From Phycisphaeraceae bacterium (GTDB lineage: Bacteria; Planctomycetota; Phycisphaerae; Phycisphaerales; UBA1924): a stretch of DNA of 5,845 bases. Below are positions 1 through 5,845 of this stretch, piece by piece; position 1 is the first letter of the stretch, and each line of letters starts with the position of its first letter. The stretch is taken from contig WUAJ01000152.1 in assembly GCA_009827215.1 (NCBI GenBank), positions 1-5,845 of the forward strand. The letters are read 5' to 3'. A program made the translations under genes and the position numbers. The notes beneath the pieces are model-generated. The model saw only the letters and a program-made list of their open reading frames with translations. It had not been told where the DNA came from and made no database searches.

Positions 1-96
1 ATCCGCACATGGTATCAAAGTGCGAACATTGCGTCGCCCCTGAAACACAGTTTCCGAACCATTAACGCACATTCCGCCAATCCTCCCCACCTCCTC

Positions 97-105
97 TGCT
101 AGAAT
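97..105 (+). promoter_or_regulatory. Candidate extended -10 promoter element for ppk1
   Basis: The sequence TGCTAGAAT at 97-105 matches an extended -10 element (TGn followed by TAGAAT, five of six matches to TATAAT). It would place the transcript start near 112 and give a leader of about 55 bases before the ppk1 start codon. No hexamer resembling TTGACA lies 16-18 bases upstream, which is tolerable for an extended -10 promoter but weakens the call. I looked for a Pho-box-like direct repeat between 1 and 167 and saw none. Confidence 0.3.
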
Positions 106-167
106 TCGCCGATTGCGGATATGCCCATCCACATCTTTGCGAATGTAAGGCAAGGGCGAGGTTCAAG

Positions 168-2324
168 ATGCCCAAAGATAAACCCACAAACATCGATCTT
201 GATGATCCCGCTCTGTACATCGGACGCGATATATCCTGGCTCGCCTTCAATCGACGCGTGCTTGGAGAAGCAACCTCCGAGACGAATCCGCTCCTCGAGC
301 GGGTCAAGTTTCTCGCGATCGGAGCATCAAACCTCGATGAGTTCTTTATGAAACGCATCGGGTTGCTCAAACGCCTCAAGGAAACGGGGATTGATGCCCC
401 ATCCCACGACGGCATGTCGGTGCGCCAACAACTCAATGCCGCGCGTGTTACGATCGCTGAACTCCAAGACATCCAGGTCAACGCCTGGGAAACCTCGATC
501 AAGCCGGCACTCGCCGCCGAGGACATCAATATCCTCGACTACACAGATCTGAAGAAGAAACAGCGTGCGAAGATCGATGAGTGGTTCCGTGTCAATGTCT
601 TTCCGATCCTCACCCCGCTCGCAGTCGATCCTGGACACCGATTCCCCTTCATCTCGAATCTCTCCTTGAATCTTGGTGTTCTTGTCGCCAAGCCGGGCGA
701 GACCGAGAACCTCTTCGCGAGACTGAAAGTTCCAGACGCGATTCCTCGGTTGATCCCAGTCTCCGAGGATGCCCCAATCGGATCGTTCCCAGATACAGAC
801 TCGCTCAGCTTTGTTCCGCTGTTCCAGATCATCACCAACAACCTTCCCATGATCTTTGCTGGCATGGAGGTCGTTGATGTGCTGCCGTTCCGCGTCACAC
901 GCAGTCTTGAAGTTCAGCAGGGGAGCGAAGACGCGGAGGACCTCCTCGAGCATGTCGAAACAGCTCTCCGGCTCCGCCGCTTCGCCGAGCCGATCCGGAT
1001 TGAGACCGTCCCAGATCCTTCACAACAGATCCTTGATCTCCTCCTTGAAGAACTCGAACTCGATCCACAAGATGTCTACGCGCGTCCAGGCCCGCTCGAA
1101 TACGAAGACCTGATGGAACTCTACAAGCTCGATCGCCCAGCACTGAAAGACAAAGCATGGCTCGGAGTCGTCCCACCAAGACTCGCGGATGACGAACTCG
1201 ATATCTTTGCCGCGATCCGCGAACGCGATATTCTGCTCCATCACCCCTACGAAGCATTCGACGCCTCTGTTGAACGATTCATCGAGACCGCGGCGAACGA
1301 TCCAAATGTCCTCGCGATCAAGCAGACACTCTACCGAACCTCTCGCGACTCACCGTTTATTGAGAGCCTGATCCATGCTGCAGAAGAAGGCAAGCAAGTC
1401 GCGTGCCTCGTCGAACTCCGCGCACGAATGGACGAGGACAAGAATGTCCGCTTCGCGAGACAACTCGAAGGACACGGCGTTCATGTCGCATACGGCGTTG
1501 TTGGGCTTAAAACCCACAGCAAGTGCTCCCTCGTCGTACGAAGAGAACCCGACGGACTCCGCAGCTATGCGCACCTCGGGACAGGGAACTACCACCCTGA
1601 CACCGCACAGCTCTACACAGACTTTGGTCTCCTGACATGCAATTCCGAGATCACCGATGATGTGGTCAATGTGTTCAACTACCTGACCGGTCGGTCGCTC
1701 AATACAGATTACAACAGCCTCCTCGTCGCACCATTCACGATGCGAGACCGTTTCTATGCCATGATCGACAGGGAAATTGACAACGCGAATGCAGGCAAAC
1801 CCGCTCGTATAATCGCGAAGATGAATCAACTTGAAGATATTGGGATCATCAAGAAACTCTACCAAGCATCACAAGCAGGAGTAGAAATCGCAATGATCGT
1901 TCGCGGTTTCTGTTGTCTCAGACCATCCATCAAAGGGTTGAGCGAGAACATCACTGTCCACGCGAACATCGGACGCTTCCTCGAACACTCAAGATTCTTC
2001 CATTTCGCAAATGGACACGAGGATCCGATCGATGGTGATTGGTATATTGGATCTGCGGATTGGATGAGCCGAAACCTCAACAATCGCGTGGAAGTCGTGA
2101 CGCCTGTCTATGACGAGTTTGCACGCCGACGAATGCTTGAAGTAATCGAAGTGAATCTCGCTGATCGAAAGAACGCGTACAAGCTCCGCTCAGATGGACA
2201 CTATATTCGCTTGGAGCCGGACCCCAACGACGAACCAGACTCAATCGCACGGATCGGCACATTCGATGCATTATGCCAGCGAGCAGAGCGATCCACCTGG
2301 ATCAACTCGTTGAGCGACGACTGA
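168..2324 (+). CDS. ppk1: Polyphosphate kinase 1
   Basis: Cytoplasmic or membrane-associated enzyme that reversibly transfers the terminal phosphate of ATP to inorganic polyphosphate. At 718 residues it is close to the usual PPK1 length (about 690-720) and appears complete. The N-terminal domain opens with DISWLAFNRRVL (21-32). The key residues fall at a constant offset of 15 from Escherichia coli PPK1: Arg390 and Arg420 (Mg/phosphate ligands, in LYRTS and ELRARMDE), the autophosphorylated His450 in LKTHSK, and the second active-site histidine His607 in FLEHSR. The C-terminal domains, which resemble phospholipase D, follow as expected, including GSADWMSRNLNNRVEV (628-643). The ATG at 168 is chosen because GAGG (158-161) lies six bases upstream and because the conserved N-terminal motif follows about 20 residues later. 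The gene converges on ppx, with three bases between the two stop codons. Function is assigned from family motifs. Confidence 0.97.
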   Translation: MPKDKPTNIDLDDPALYIGRDISWLAFNRRVLGEATSETNPLLERVKFLAIGASNLDEFFMKRIGLLKRLKETGIDAPSHDGMSVRQQLNAARVTIAELQDIQVNAWETSIKPALAAEDINILDYTDLKKKQRAKIDEWFRVNVFPILTPLAVDPGHRFPFISNLSLNLGVLVAKPGETENLFARLKVPDAIPRLIPVSEDAPIGSFPDTDSLSFVPLFQIITNNLPMIFAGMEVVDVLPFRVTRSLEVQQGSEDAEDLLEHVETALRLRRFAEPIRIETVPDPSQQILDLLLEELELDPQDVYARPGPLEYEDLMELYKLDRPALKDKAWLGVVPPRLADDELDIFAAIRERDILLHHPYEAFDASVERFIETAANDPNVLAIKQTLYRTSRDSPFIESLIHAAEEGKQVACLVELRARMDEDKNVRFARQLEGHGVHVAYGVVGLKTHSKCSLVVRREPDGLRSYAHLGTGNYHPDTAQLYTDFGLLTCNSEITDDVVNVFNYLTGRSLNTDYNSLLVAPFTMRDRFYAMIDREIDNANAGKPARIIAKMNQLEDIGIIKKLYQASQAGVEIAMIVRGFCCLRPSIKGLSENITVHANIGRFLEHSRFFHFANGHEDPIDGDWYIGSADWMSRNLNNRVEVVTPVYDEFARRRMLEVIEVNLADRKNAYKLRSDGHYIRLEPDPNDEPDSIARIGTFDALCQRAERSTWINSLSDD

Positions 2325-2327
2325 GAT

Positions 2328-3941
2328 TCATGACTCTACCCAGCGGAAATCACACTCATATCCAAACTCTCTTTCAAACAGCGCTGAATGCCGTGCTGCG
2401 CCCCAAATCTCTGCAACCGGTTCCTTCCCGGCATATACGGAGAATACTGAGCGAGATTCTCCTTTTTGCTCCATGAGTTCTAGCTCGACGCGATCCACCG
2501 CCTGGGTGTGTGTGCGATCGAGCTTGTCTGCAATACGAAGAATGCCAGAAAGCCTGCGAACGATCGTCCGATCCACTTCCGAAAGTTTCATATAGTTTGG
2601 ATGCTTGGATTTGGGAGTTGCTCGGCGATGATAACGCGCCACATTGGCAACAATCTCTCGCTCACGAGTTGTCAGTCCAGGCATATCACTGTGAGCAATC
2701 AAGTGATAACTGTGCTTGTGATGCTTGGAGTAGTTGATAATGTACCCAGCATCATGCAGCAGAGCCGCCGCATACAGCAACTCACGATGCACAACAGACC
2801 AATCAGGGTGATCAACCCCATAGTGCTTCGCCATGTCGTCGAAGATCGACATCGCCATCTTCGCAACATGCCGGCAGTGAGGCTCCTCAAATCGGCACTG
2901 TTTCGCAAATCGCTCCGCGAATCCAATCCGATCGATCCGCCTCCCACCATCTCCGTCAGCAGACAATCCGAGTTCATCGATCATTGTCAGCAGCACGCCG
3001 TCTCGGATACCCCGATCATGAACCCGCAATCGATTCATTTTCAATCGCCGCATGATCTCATCGATGATCACCAAACCCGCAACGATGATATCCGAGCGAT
3101 CCGGATTCAATCCAGGCACACTGGATCGAAGCTTCGGAGAGAGCTTTCGTAACCAGTGGAGCAGATGCTTTACCTCATCGCGCTGGACATCATGCCCACG
3201 CACCGTAAATGGGAGCAAATCGTTTGCTGCTTGTGGAGTAGTCCGATGCATCGCCATCGTTGCAAGATTCGTAAAGGTCCCACCGCATCCATACATCACC
3301 GATGGAACAAAGTCCGACTTCCCAAGCTTGGACTTGATCATGTCCCGGACGATCTCACGCATCGCGTCGTACTGAGCGTCAGGATTGTTCTCGTGCTTAC
3401 GAGTCAGTTCTGTAAGACGGACCGCTCCGATTCTCAGCAAACAGAGCTGATCGACCACTCCGTTCACGCTGAGCACAATCTCAGTGCTCCCGCCCCCGAT
3501 GTCCACCGTCACGGCTTGCTGTGACTCGAGATTGAATGCGTGACAGACACTCTTGTGCGCCAGACGCGCTTCTTCTTCAGCTTGGATGATCTGGAGATTG
3601 AGGCCCGCGTGCTCCTTGACCAAATCCACCAAGACCTGCCCGTTCTTCGCTTCTCTCGCGGCACTGGTAGCGATCGCTCGCACCGATTGCACACCATACC
3701 CCTTCGCGATTGAGTGCATCCGCTCAACCGCTTTCGCAGAAGATTCGAGCGCTTCGTCTGTAATCATCCCATCTGAGCTCATCCCGGCGCCAAGCCGCGT
3801 CCGATCCTTCTCGTCGTCGATGATCCGATACCCGCCGTCAGGTTTGAGTTCCGCGACAATCAAGCGGATGCTATTGGTTCCGACATCGATCGCGGCCAGC
3901 CTTCGGTGTTCTTTGATATCGCTTTGCACTTGGTTTGCCAA
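2328..3941 (-). CDS. ppx: Exopolyphosphatase / pppGpp phosphohydrolase (Ppx/GppA family) with C-terminal HD domain
   Basis: Cytoplasmic phosphatase of the ASKHA fold. Family members release terminal phosphate from polyphosphate and/or convert pppGpp to ppGpp; which activity dominates cannot be read from sequence. Numbered from the start chosen here (537 residues), phosphate-loop 1 is AAIDVGTNSIRL (16-27), the acidic AEEEAR segment (121-126) covers the expected catalytic glutamate, phosphate-loop 2 is DIGGGSTE (147-154), and GCGGT (218-222) corresponds to the family's later glycine-rich turn. An HD-type domain follows, with His358, His396-Asp397 (LLHDAGY) and Asp472 as likely conserved positions. 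The length fits the long, four-domain proteobacterial-type enzymes. TTG at 3941 is chosen because AGGA lies nine bases upstream. A TTG at 3965 directly follows an in-frame stop and has no ribosome binding site, and a GTG at 3929 has none either. It faces ppk1 tail to tail. Confidence 0.94.
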   Translation of the reverse strand: MANQVQSDIKEHRRLAAIDVGTNSIRLIVAELKPDGGYRIIDDEKDRTRLGAGMSSDGMITDEALESSAKAVERMHSIAKGYGVQSVRAIATSAAREAKNGQVLVDLVKEHAGLNLQIIQAEEEARLAHKSVCHAFNLESQQAVTVDIGGGSTEIVLSVNGVVDQLCLLRIGAVRLTELTRKHENNPDAQYDAMREIVRDMIKSKLGKSDFVPSVMYGCGGTFTNLATMAMHRTTPQAANDLLPFTVRGHDVQRDEVKHLLHWLRKLSPKLRSSVPGLNPDRSDIIVAGLVIIDEIMRRLKMNRLRVHDRGIRDGVLLTMIDELGLSADGDGGRRIDRIGFAERFAKQCRFEEPHCRHVAKMAMSIFDDMAKHYGVDHPDWSVVHRELLYAAALLHDAGYIINYSKHHKHSYHLIAHSDMPGLTTREREIVANVARYHRRATPKSKHPNYMKLSEVDRTIVRRLSGILRIADKLDRTHTQAVDRVELELMEQKGESRSVFSVYAGKEPVAEIWGAARHSALFEREFGYECDFRWVES

Positions 3942-3965
3942 ATGAGTTCGTCCTGATCGCGACAA

Positions 3966-3992
3966 CTACATACGCACGCTGCGTGATTGTAG
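3966..3992 (-). promoter_or_regulatory. Candidate -10 box with overlapping dyad upstream of ppx
   Basis: On the minus strand, TACAAT (3991-3986) matches five of six bases of the -10 consensus and would start transcription near 3979, about 38 bases before the preferred ppx start codon. No convincing -35 hexamer is present. The box lies inside an imperfect dyad: outer arms CTACA (3966-3970) and TGTAG (3988-3992), inner arms ACGCA (3972-3976) and TGCGT (3980-3984), and a CGC centre. A dyad over the -10 and start region is the usual layout of a repressor operator, but the same bases could form an RNA hairpin if transcription enters from upstream. No protein is known to bind here. Confidence 0.3.
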
Positions 3993-4012
3993 AACTCAGG
4001 AATCTAGAAACG

Positions 4013-4044
4013 AAAAGAGCCCCTCGCAAACGCGAAGGGCTCTT
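4013..4044 (-). terminator. Rho-independent terminator after tRNA-Asp
   Basis: An inverted repeat spans 4015-4044. The arms AAGAGCCC and GGGCTCTT pair perfectly over eight bases. After one C/A mismatch, a further four pairs (TCGC/GCGA) close an AAAC loop. Read on the minus strand, the hairpin begins ten bases after the tRNA 3' end and runs into a T-rich stretch (TTTTCGTTTC). Position and orientation fit termination of the tRNA transcript, which would separate it from ppx downstream. Confidence 0.8.
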
Positions 4045-4054
4045 CTTCAAGAAA

Positions 4055-4128
4055 CGAGGCGGACGGGAATCGAACCCGCAACCTCCGGATCGACAGTCCG
4101 GGGCTCTAACCAATTGAGCTACCGCCCC
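4055..4128 (-). tRNA. tRNA-Asp (anticodon GTC)
   Basis: A complete 74-base cloverleaf can be folded by eye on the minus strand. The acceptor stem GGGGCGG pairs with CCGCCTC, with one G-T wobble at the second pair. The D arm is GCTC/GAGC with a nine-base loop. The anticodon stem CCGGA/TCCGG encloses the loop CTGTCGA, whose anticodon GTC reads aspartate codons. The variable loop is AGGTT, and the T arm is GCGGG/CCCGT around TTCGATT. The discriminator is G, as expected for aspartate identity (G73 plus the GUC anticodon). The 3' CCA is not encoded; TTT follows instead, so it must be added after transcription. The gene has its own plausible promoter upstream and a terminator downstream. Confidence 0.97.
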
Positions 4129-4170
4129 AACATTCATCGGCTTCAAACAGCTGCCGTGAGTTGAGTGTCC

Positions 4171-4198
4171 ATCGTATTCTGCAATCTCCAAGAGTCAA
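4171..4198 (-). promoter_or_regulatory. Candidate promoter for tRNA-Asp
   Basis: On the minus strand, TTGACT (4198-4193, five of six matches to the -35 consensus) is followed after 16 bases by TACGAT (4176-4171, four of six matches to the -10 consensus). Transcription would start near 4164 and give a 5' leader of about 35 bases before the mature tRNA, to be removed by RNase P. It is the best two-part sigma70-type match I found in the window. The rest of the 4129-4287 interval shows only a short AT-rich palindrome at 4230-4244 (ATCAAA, TTC, TTTGAT) of unknown meaning. Confidence 0.5.
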
Positions 4199-4287
4199 GC
4201 AAACATCGGATTCAATGCCGCCCATTCTCATCAAATTCTTTGATCCAAGCCCGGATAACACACATATGCAATGCGGAAATTGCCGGG

Positions 4288-4488
4288 TCACTTTGCGATC
4301 TTGATATCACCCTCAGCCTGAACATTCAAAGGCATTCCGTCTGGCGCGAGTTTCGCACCATTGACCCAGAGCATCCCGATCGCTACGCCCATCGCAACCA
4401 CACCGACAAAAATCAACGCGGTAAATACATCAGGCGTACTCTTGTTGGACTGCCCCCCACCGGGCATCTGCATTCCAAACTGACTCAT
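4288..4488 (-). CDS. Small single-span membrane protein of unknown function
   Basis: A 66-residue protein I cannot assign to a named family. It has a polar N-terminal tail rich in Met, Gly and Gln (residues 1-20, including GMQMPGGGQ), one clear membrane span (about 21-44, from VFTALIFVGV to the Trp-Val-Asn end), and a short mixed tail with several charged residues (45-66). There is no cleavage site or lipobox, so it should remain a membrane-inserted peptide; the topology is not clear from the charges. The start is firm: AAGGAG (4500-4495) lies six bases before the ATG. It begins 44 bases after the stop of the coiled-coil gene on the same strand, with no terminator between them, so the two are probably cotranscribed and may act together at the membrane. 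Its coding reality is supported by the ribosome binding site, the coherent membrane span and the operon position. Confidence 0.8.
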   Translation of the reverse strand: MSQFGMQMPGGGQSNKSTPDVFTALIFVGVVAMGVAIGMLWVNGAKLAPDGMPLNVQAEGDIKIAK

Positions 4489-4532
4489 CGTAATCTCCTT
4501 GGAATCCTTAAAAGATTCTTTTCATCAGCATT

Positions 4533-5396
4533 TCAGCTGCCCAGCTTGCTCAGGACCTGATCACCTTCGCGGATCGACTGACCCGGAGCGGTGTACGCAA
4601 CGCGTGCAACCGCGTGGTTCAGATCAACACGGAACACAACGAGCTCGCCGAGGTAGGTCGCTCCGTTGCGATGGACATACATGCGAGCGTTGTTAGAGAT
4701 GCGATCATTGGTGCCGAGGTTGATCTTCACAAGCAGATCACCCGTATTCGGATCCGAACGAACTTCATCGATCCGGCCGCTGATCGGAGCACCAGGGATC
4801 TCAGTCGCTGCGTTGCTGTTAAAAGCAACAGTTGCGGTCGAGCCCCCAGTATCAACAAGACGACGGACTTCTTCGAGCTGTTCTTGCAGAGCACGCTTGA
4901 CCTGCTCGTACACAATGACCTGACTCTCAAGATCGCCGAGCTGTTTCTCGAGATCGATTTTTTCGTCACGGTAATCAAGCTCAGCGCTGCGGAGTCGGCT
5001 CAACTCATCCTTGTACTCAGCAATGATGTTTGCCTGAGTCTCAGTGGTCACACCAAGTTGAGCGATCTTCGATGTGATCGAAACACGCTCAGACTCTGCT
5101 TGACGAAGAGCAATACGGAGTTCGGAGTTCGCCGCTTCGAGACGCCGGATATCAGAGTCGCGTGATGCGAGTTCGTCTTGCAGACGAGTCTTGTCGTCTT
5201 CAAGAGTTGCTTTTTCTTGAGCCCCAGTCGACTTGTGTGCAGCCAAACTGGATTCAGCAGAAGTCGCACGCTCCAGTGCCGCGTCATAGTCCGCGAGGAT
5301 CCGGTCCGCGTTAACGGAGAAAGAAATAGCCAGTGCGGCCATCATGATGCTCATCACAGCGGCGAACAGGACAAAGACCTTGGTGAGAATATGCAC
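4533..5396 (-). CDS. Signal-anchored coiled-coil protein with C-terminal beta-rich domain, function unknown
   Basis: This 287-residue protein has three parts. Residues 4-29 form a hydrophobic signal anchor (Lys6 precedes VFVLFAAVMSIMMAALAISF) with no obvious cleavage site, so the protein should be held in the cytoplasmic membrane with the rest outside. Residues 31-182 are highly charged and rich in Ala, Glu, Leu and Arg, with heptad-like spacing, and predict a long coiled coil. After a Gly/Ser/Thr/Asn-rich linker (183-200), residues 203-285 look beta-rich, with spaced glycines and segments such as SGRIDEV, LLVKINLGTNDR and IREGDQVL. The layout of anchor, coiled coil and small beta domain recalls MreC in outline, but I see no specific MreC motif and make no such assignment. 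The start is GTG at 5396, set by GAGGAG (5408-5403) six bases upstream. The downstream small membrane protein gene is probably in the same operon. Automated annotation could mislabel it as Smc-like because of the coiled coil alone. Confidence 0.88.
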   Translation of the reverse strand: MHILTKVFVLFAAVMSIMMAALAISFSVNADRILADYDAALERATSAESSLAAHKSTGAQEKATLEDDKTRLQDELASRDSDIRRLEAANSELRIALRQAESERVSITSKIAQLGVTTETQANIIAEYKDELSRLRSAELDYRDEKIDLEKQLGDLESQVIVYEQVKRALQEQLEEVRRLVDTGGSTATVAFNSNAATEIPGAPISGRIDEVRSDPNTGDLLVKINLGTNDRISNNARMYVHRNGATYLGELVVFRVDLNHAVARVAYTAPGQSIREGDQVLSKLGS

Positions 5397-5466
5397 GCTC
5401 GACTCCTCGATGCTCGTGTCGTTTCAGTAGGAGAGACGCCCATGCGTCCATCCCAATCGGAATGCT

Positions 5467-5472
5467 AGTGTA
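5467..5472 (-). promoter_or_regulatory. Candidate -10 element for the coiled-coil/small membrane protein operon
   Basis: On the minus strand, TACACT (5472-5467) matches four of six bases of the -10 consensus and sits in GCTACACT, similar to the GCTAGAAT before ppk1. It would start transcription near 5460, giving a leader of about 64 bases. No TTGACA-like hexamer is found at 16-18 bases; that region instead holds an inverted repeat (GCCCC at 5473-5477, GGGGC at 5493-5497) around an A6 tract. The call is tentative. The rest of the 5397-5582 gap holds a weak hairpin (5532-5556, five-pair arms GGTGC/GCACC) without a T tract. Confidence 0.25.
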
Positions 5473-5582
5473 GCCCCTTTTTTGATCCTGTGGGGGCGAT
5501 CACCTCACAAGACCCTTCAATCACACACAACGGTGCGCAGAGCACTGTACGGCACCAATCCCCACGGGTTCCAACCCCATCA

Positions 5583-5845
5583 TCACGACCCCAAAATCTC
5601 CAGAATTCCCCCCGCTGCAGCCGTCCGAACCTGAGAGGATTCATCCAAAAGCATCGCTTCGAGTTTTGGAAAATGCTCCACGCGACCGGTACGCCCGTAC
5701 ACCGTCGCAGCTTGTGCCCGGATCACTGGATTTAGATCCTGAGCGTACTCGTCAGCAATGAACCCACCCTCGCGTAGTCCCAGCTTCGCGAGCGACCCCG
5801 CGATCGCGAGCCGAACCTCCGCAGGCATCGGACGATCAGAATCCT
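5583..5845 (-). CDS. HEAT-repeat protein, C-terminal part (runs off the right edge)
   Basis: Only the last 86 codons are visible; the frame stays open to the window edge. A Met codon at 5828 exists but has no ribosome binding site and would cut into a repeat, so the true start is taken to lie outside. The visible part contains alpha-helical repeats of the HEAT or PBS-lyase type. One helix pair is around EVRLAIAGSLAKLG; a second starts at NPVIRAQAATVYGRTG; a third is LDESSQVRTAAAGGILEILG, which ends the protein. The repeats share the pattern of Val-Arg or Ile-Arg followed by an Ala-rich helix and Leu/Gly, at roughly 30-40 residue spacing. Such repeats usually mediate protein-protein contacts; nothing visible indicates an enzyme. 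It lies 186 bases upstream of the coiled-coil gene on the same strand, and a candidate promoter in the gap suggests separate transcription. Confidence 0.75.
   Translation of the reverse strand, partial: DSDRPMPAEVRLAIAGSLAKLGLREGGFIADEYAQDLNPVIRAQAATVYGRTGRVEHFPKLEAMLLDESSQVRTAAAGGILEILGS

Noticed and set aside
1..102. Plus-frame 1 is open from the edge to a TAG at 100-102, suggesting the tail of an upstream gene
   Set aside because: The 33-residue translation looks random and the stop overlaps the candidate ppk1 -10 element. An open stretch of this length is expected by chance.
2290..2303. Hairpin GATCC/GGATC near the end of ppk1 as a bidirectional terminator
   Set aside because: The stem is short, the loop is tiny, and no T tract follows on either strand. 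It also lies within codons that are explained by the protein.
2508..3152. Long plus-strand open frame (214 codons) opposite ppx
   Set aside because: It is wholly antisense to ppx, whose motifs are intact. The translation has no recognisable domain, is rich in His, Arg, Ile and Ser as expected for a reverse-frame shadow, and lacks a convincing ribosome binding site.
4055..4128. tRNA-Asp as an integration site for a mobile element
   Set aside because: No integrase gene, no duplicated tRNA 3' end, and no change in gene character on either side within the window.
4106..4291. Minus-strand open frame starting with GTG overlapping the stop of the small membrane protein gene
   Set aside because: The overlap looks like translational coupling, but the frame runs into the tRNA-Asp gene and the translation has no protein-like character.
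4502..4522. AT-rich palindromes between the coiled-coil and small membrane protein genes (AAAAGA/TCTTTT and GAATC/GATTC)
   Set aside because: They are weak, mutually exclusive and just upstream of the strong AAGGAG site. They are not stable enough to call a terminator or a regulatory hairpin.
4165..4560. Plus-strand open frame of 131 codons across the small membrane protein gene
   Set aside because: It overlaps the small gene entirely, plus the tRNA promoter and the end of the coiled-coil gene. The small gene has a strong ribosome binding site and a clear membrane span, whereas this frame has no coherent features.
5532..5556. Inverted repeat GGTGC/GCACC downstream of the HEAT gene as its terminator
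   Set aside because: It has only five pairs around a 15-base loop and no run of T after it on the minus strand.

Overview
The window looks like chromosomal DNA from a Planctomycetota bacterium, most likely of the class Phycisphaerae. This rests on the character of the proteins, not on a search: a signal-anchored coiled-coil protein followed by a very small single-membrane-span protein, next to a HEAT-repeat protein, is a combination I associate with that group. Base composition is moderate and even. I see no insertion sequence, phage gene, CRISPR array or other sign of recent transfer.

Layout from left to right. A leader of about 170 bases carries a possible extended -10 element and leads into ppk1 (plus strand, 168-2324), a complete polyphosphate kinase with all key catalytic residues. 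Three bases after its stop lies the stop of a gene on the opposite strand, ppx (minus, 2328-3941 or 3965), a full-length Ppx/GppA phosphatase with a C-terminal HD domain. Upstream of ppx are a 27-base dyad overlapping a possible -10 box, a rho-independent terminator (4013-4044), and a tRNA-Asp(GTC) gene (4055-4128) with its own plausible promoter (4171-4198). All of these read on the minus strand.

Further right, still on the minus strand, is a two-gene unit. It consists of a 287-residue signal-anchored coiled-coil protein (4533-5396, GTG start with a strong ribosome binding site) and, 44 bases after it, a 66-residue single-span membrane protein (4288-4488). A 186-base intergenic region (5397-5582) holds a candidate promoter for this unit. 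The window ends inside the 3' part of a HEAT-repeat gene (5583 to the right edge).

How the parts work together: ppk1 makes polyphosphate from ATP, and the ppx product hydrolyses polyphosphate and/or pppGpp, so the two form an antagonistic pair in convergent arrangement. The tRNA separates this pair from the envelope-type pair on the right, whose function I do not recognise. The housekeeping genes are ordinary. The parts worth a second look are the coiled-coil/small-membrane-protein pair, the near-touching convergent ends of ppk1 and ppx, and the dyad at the ppx promoter.
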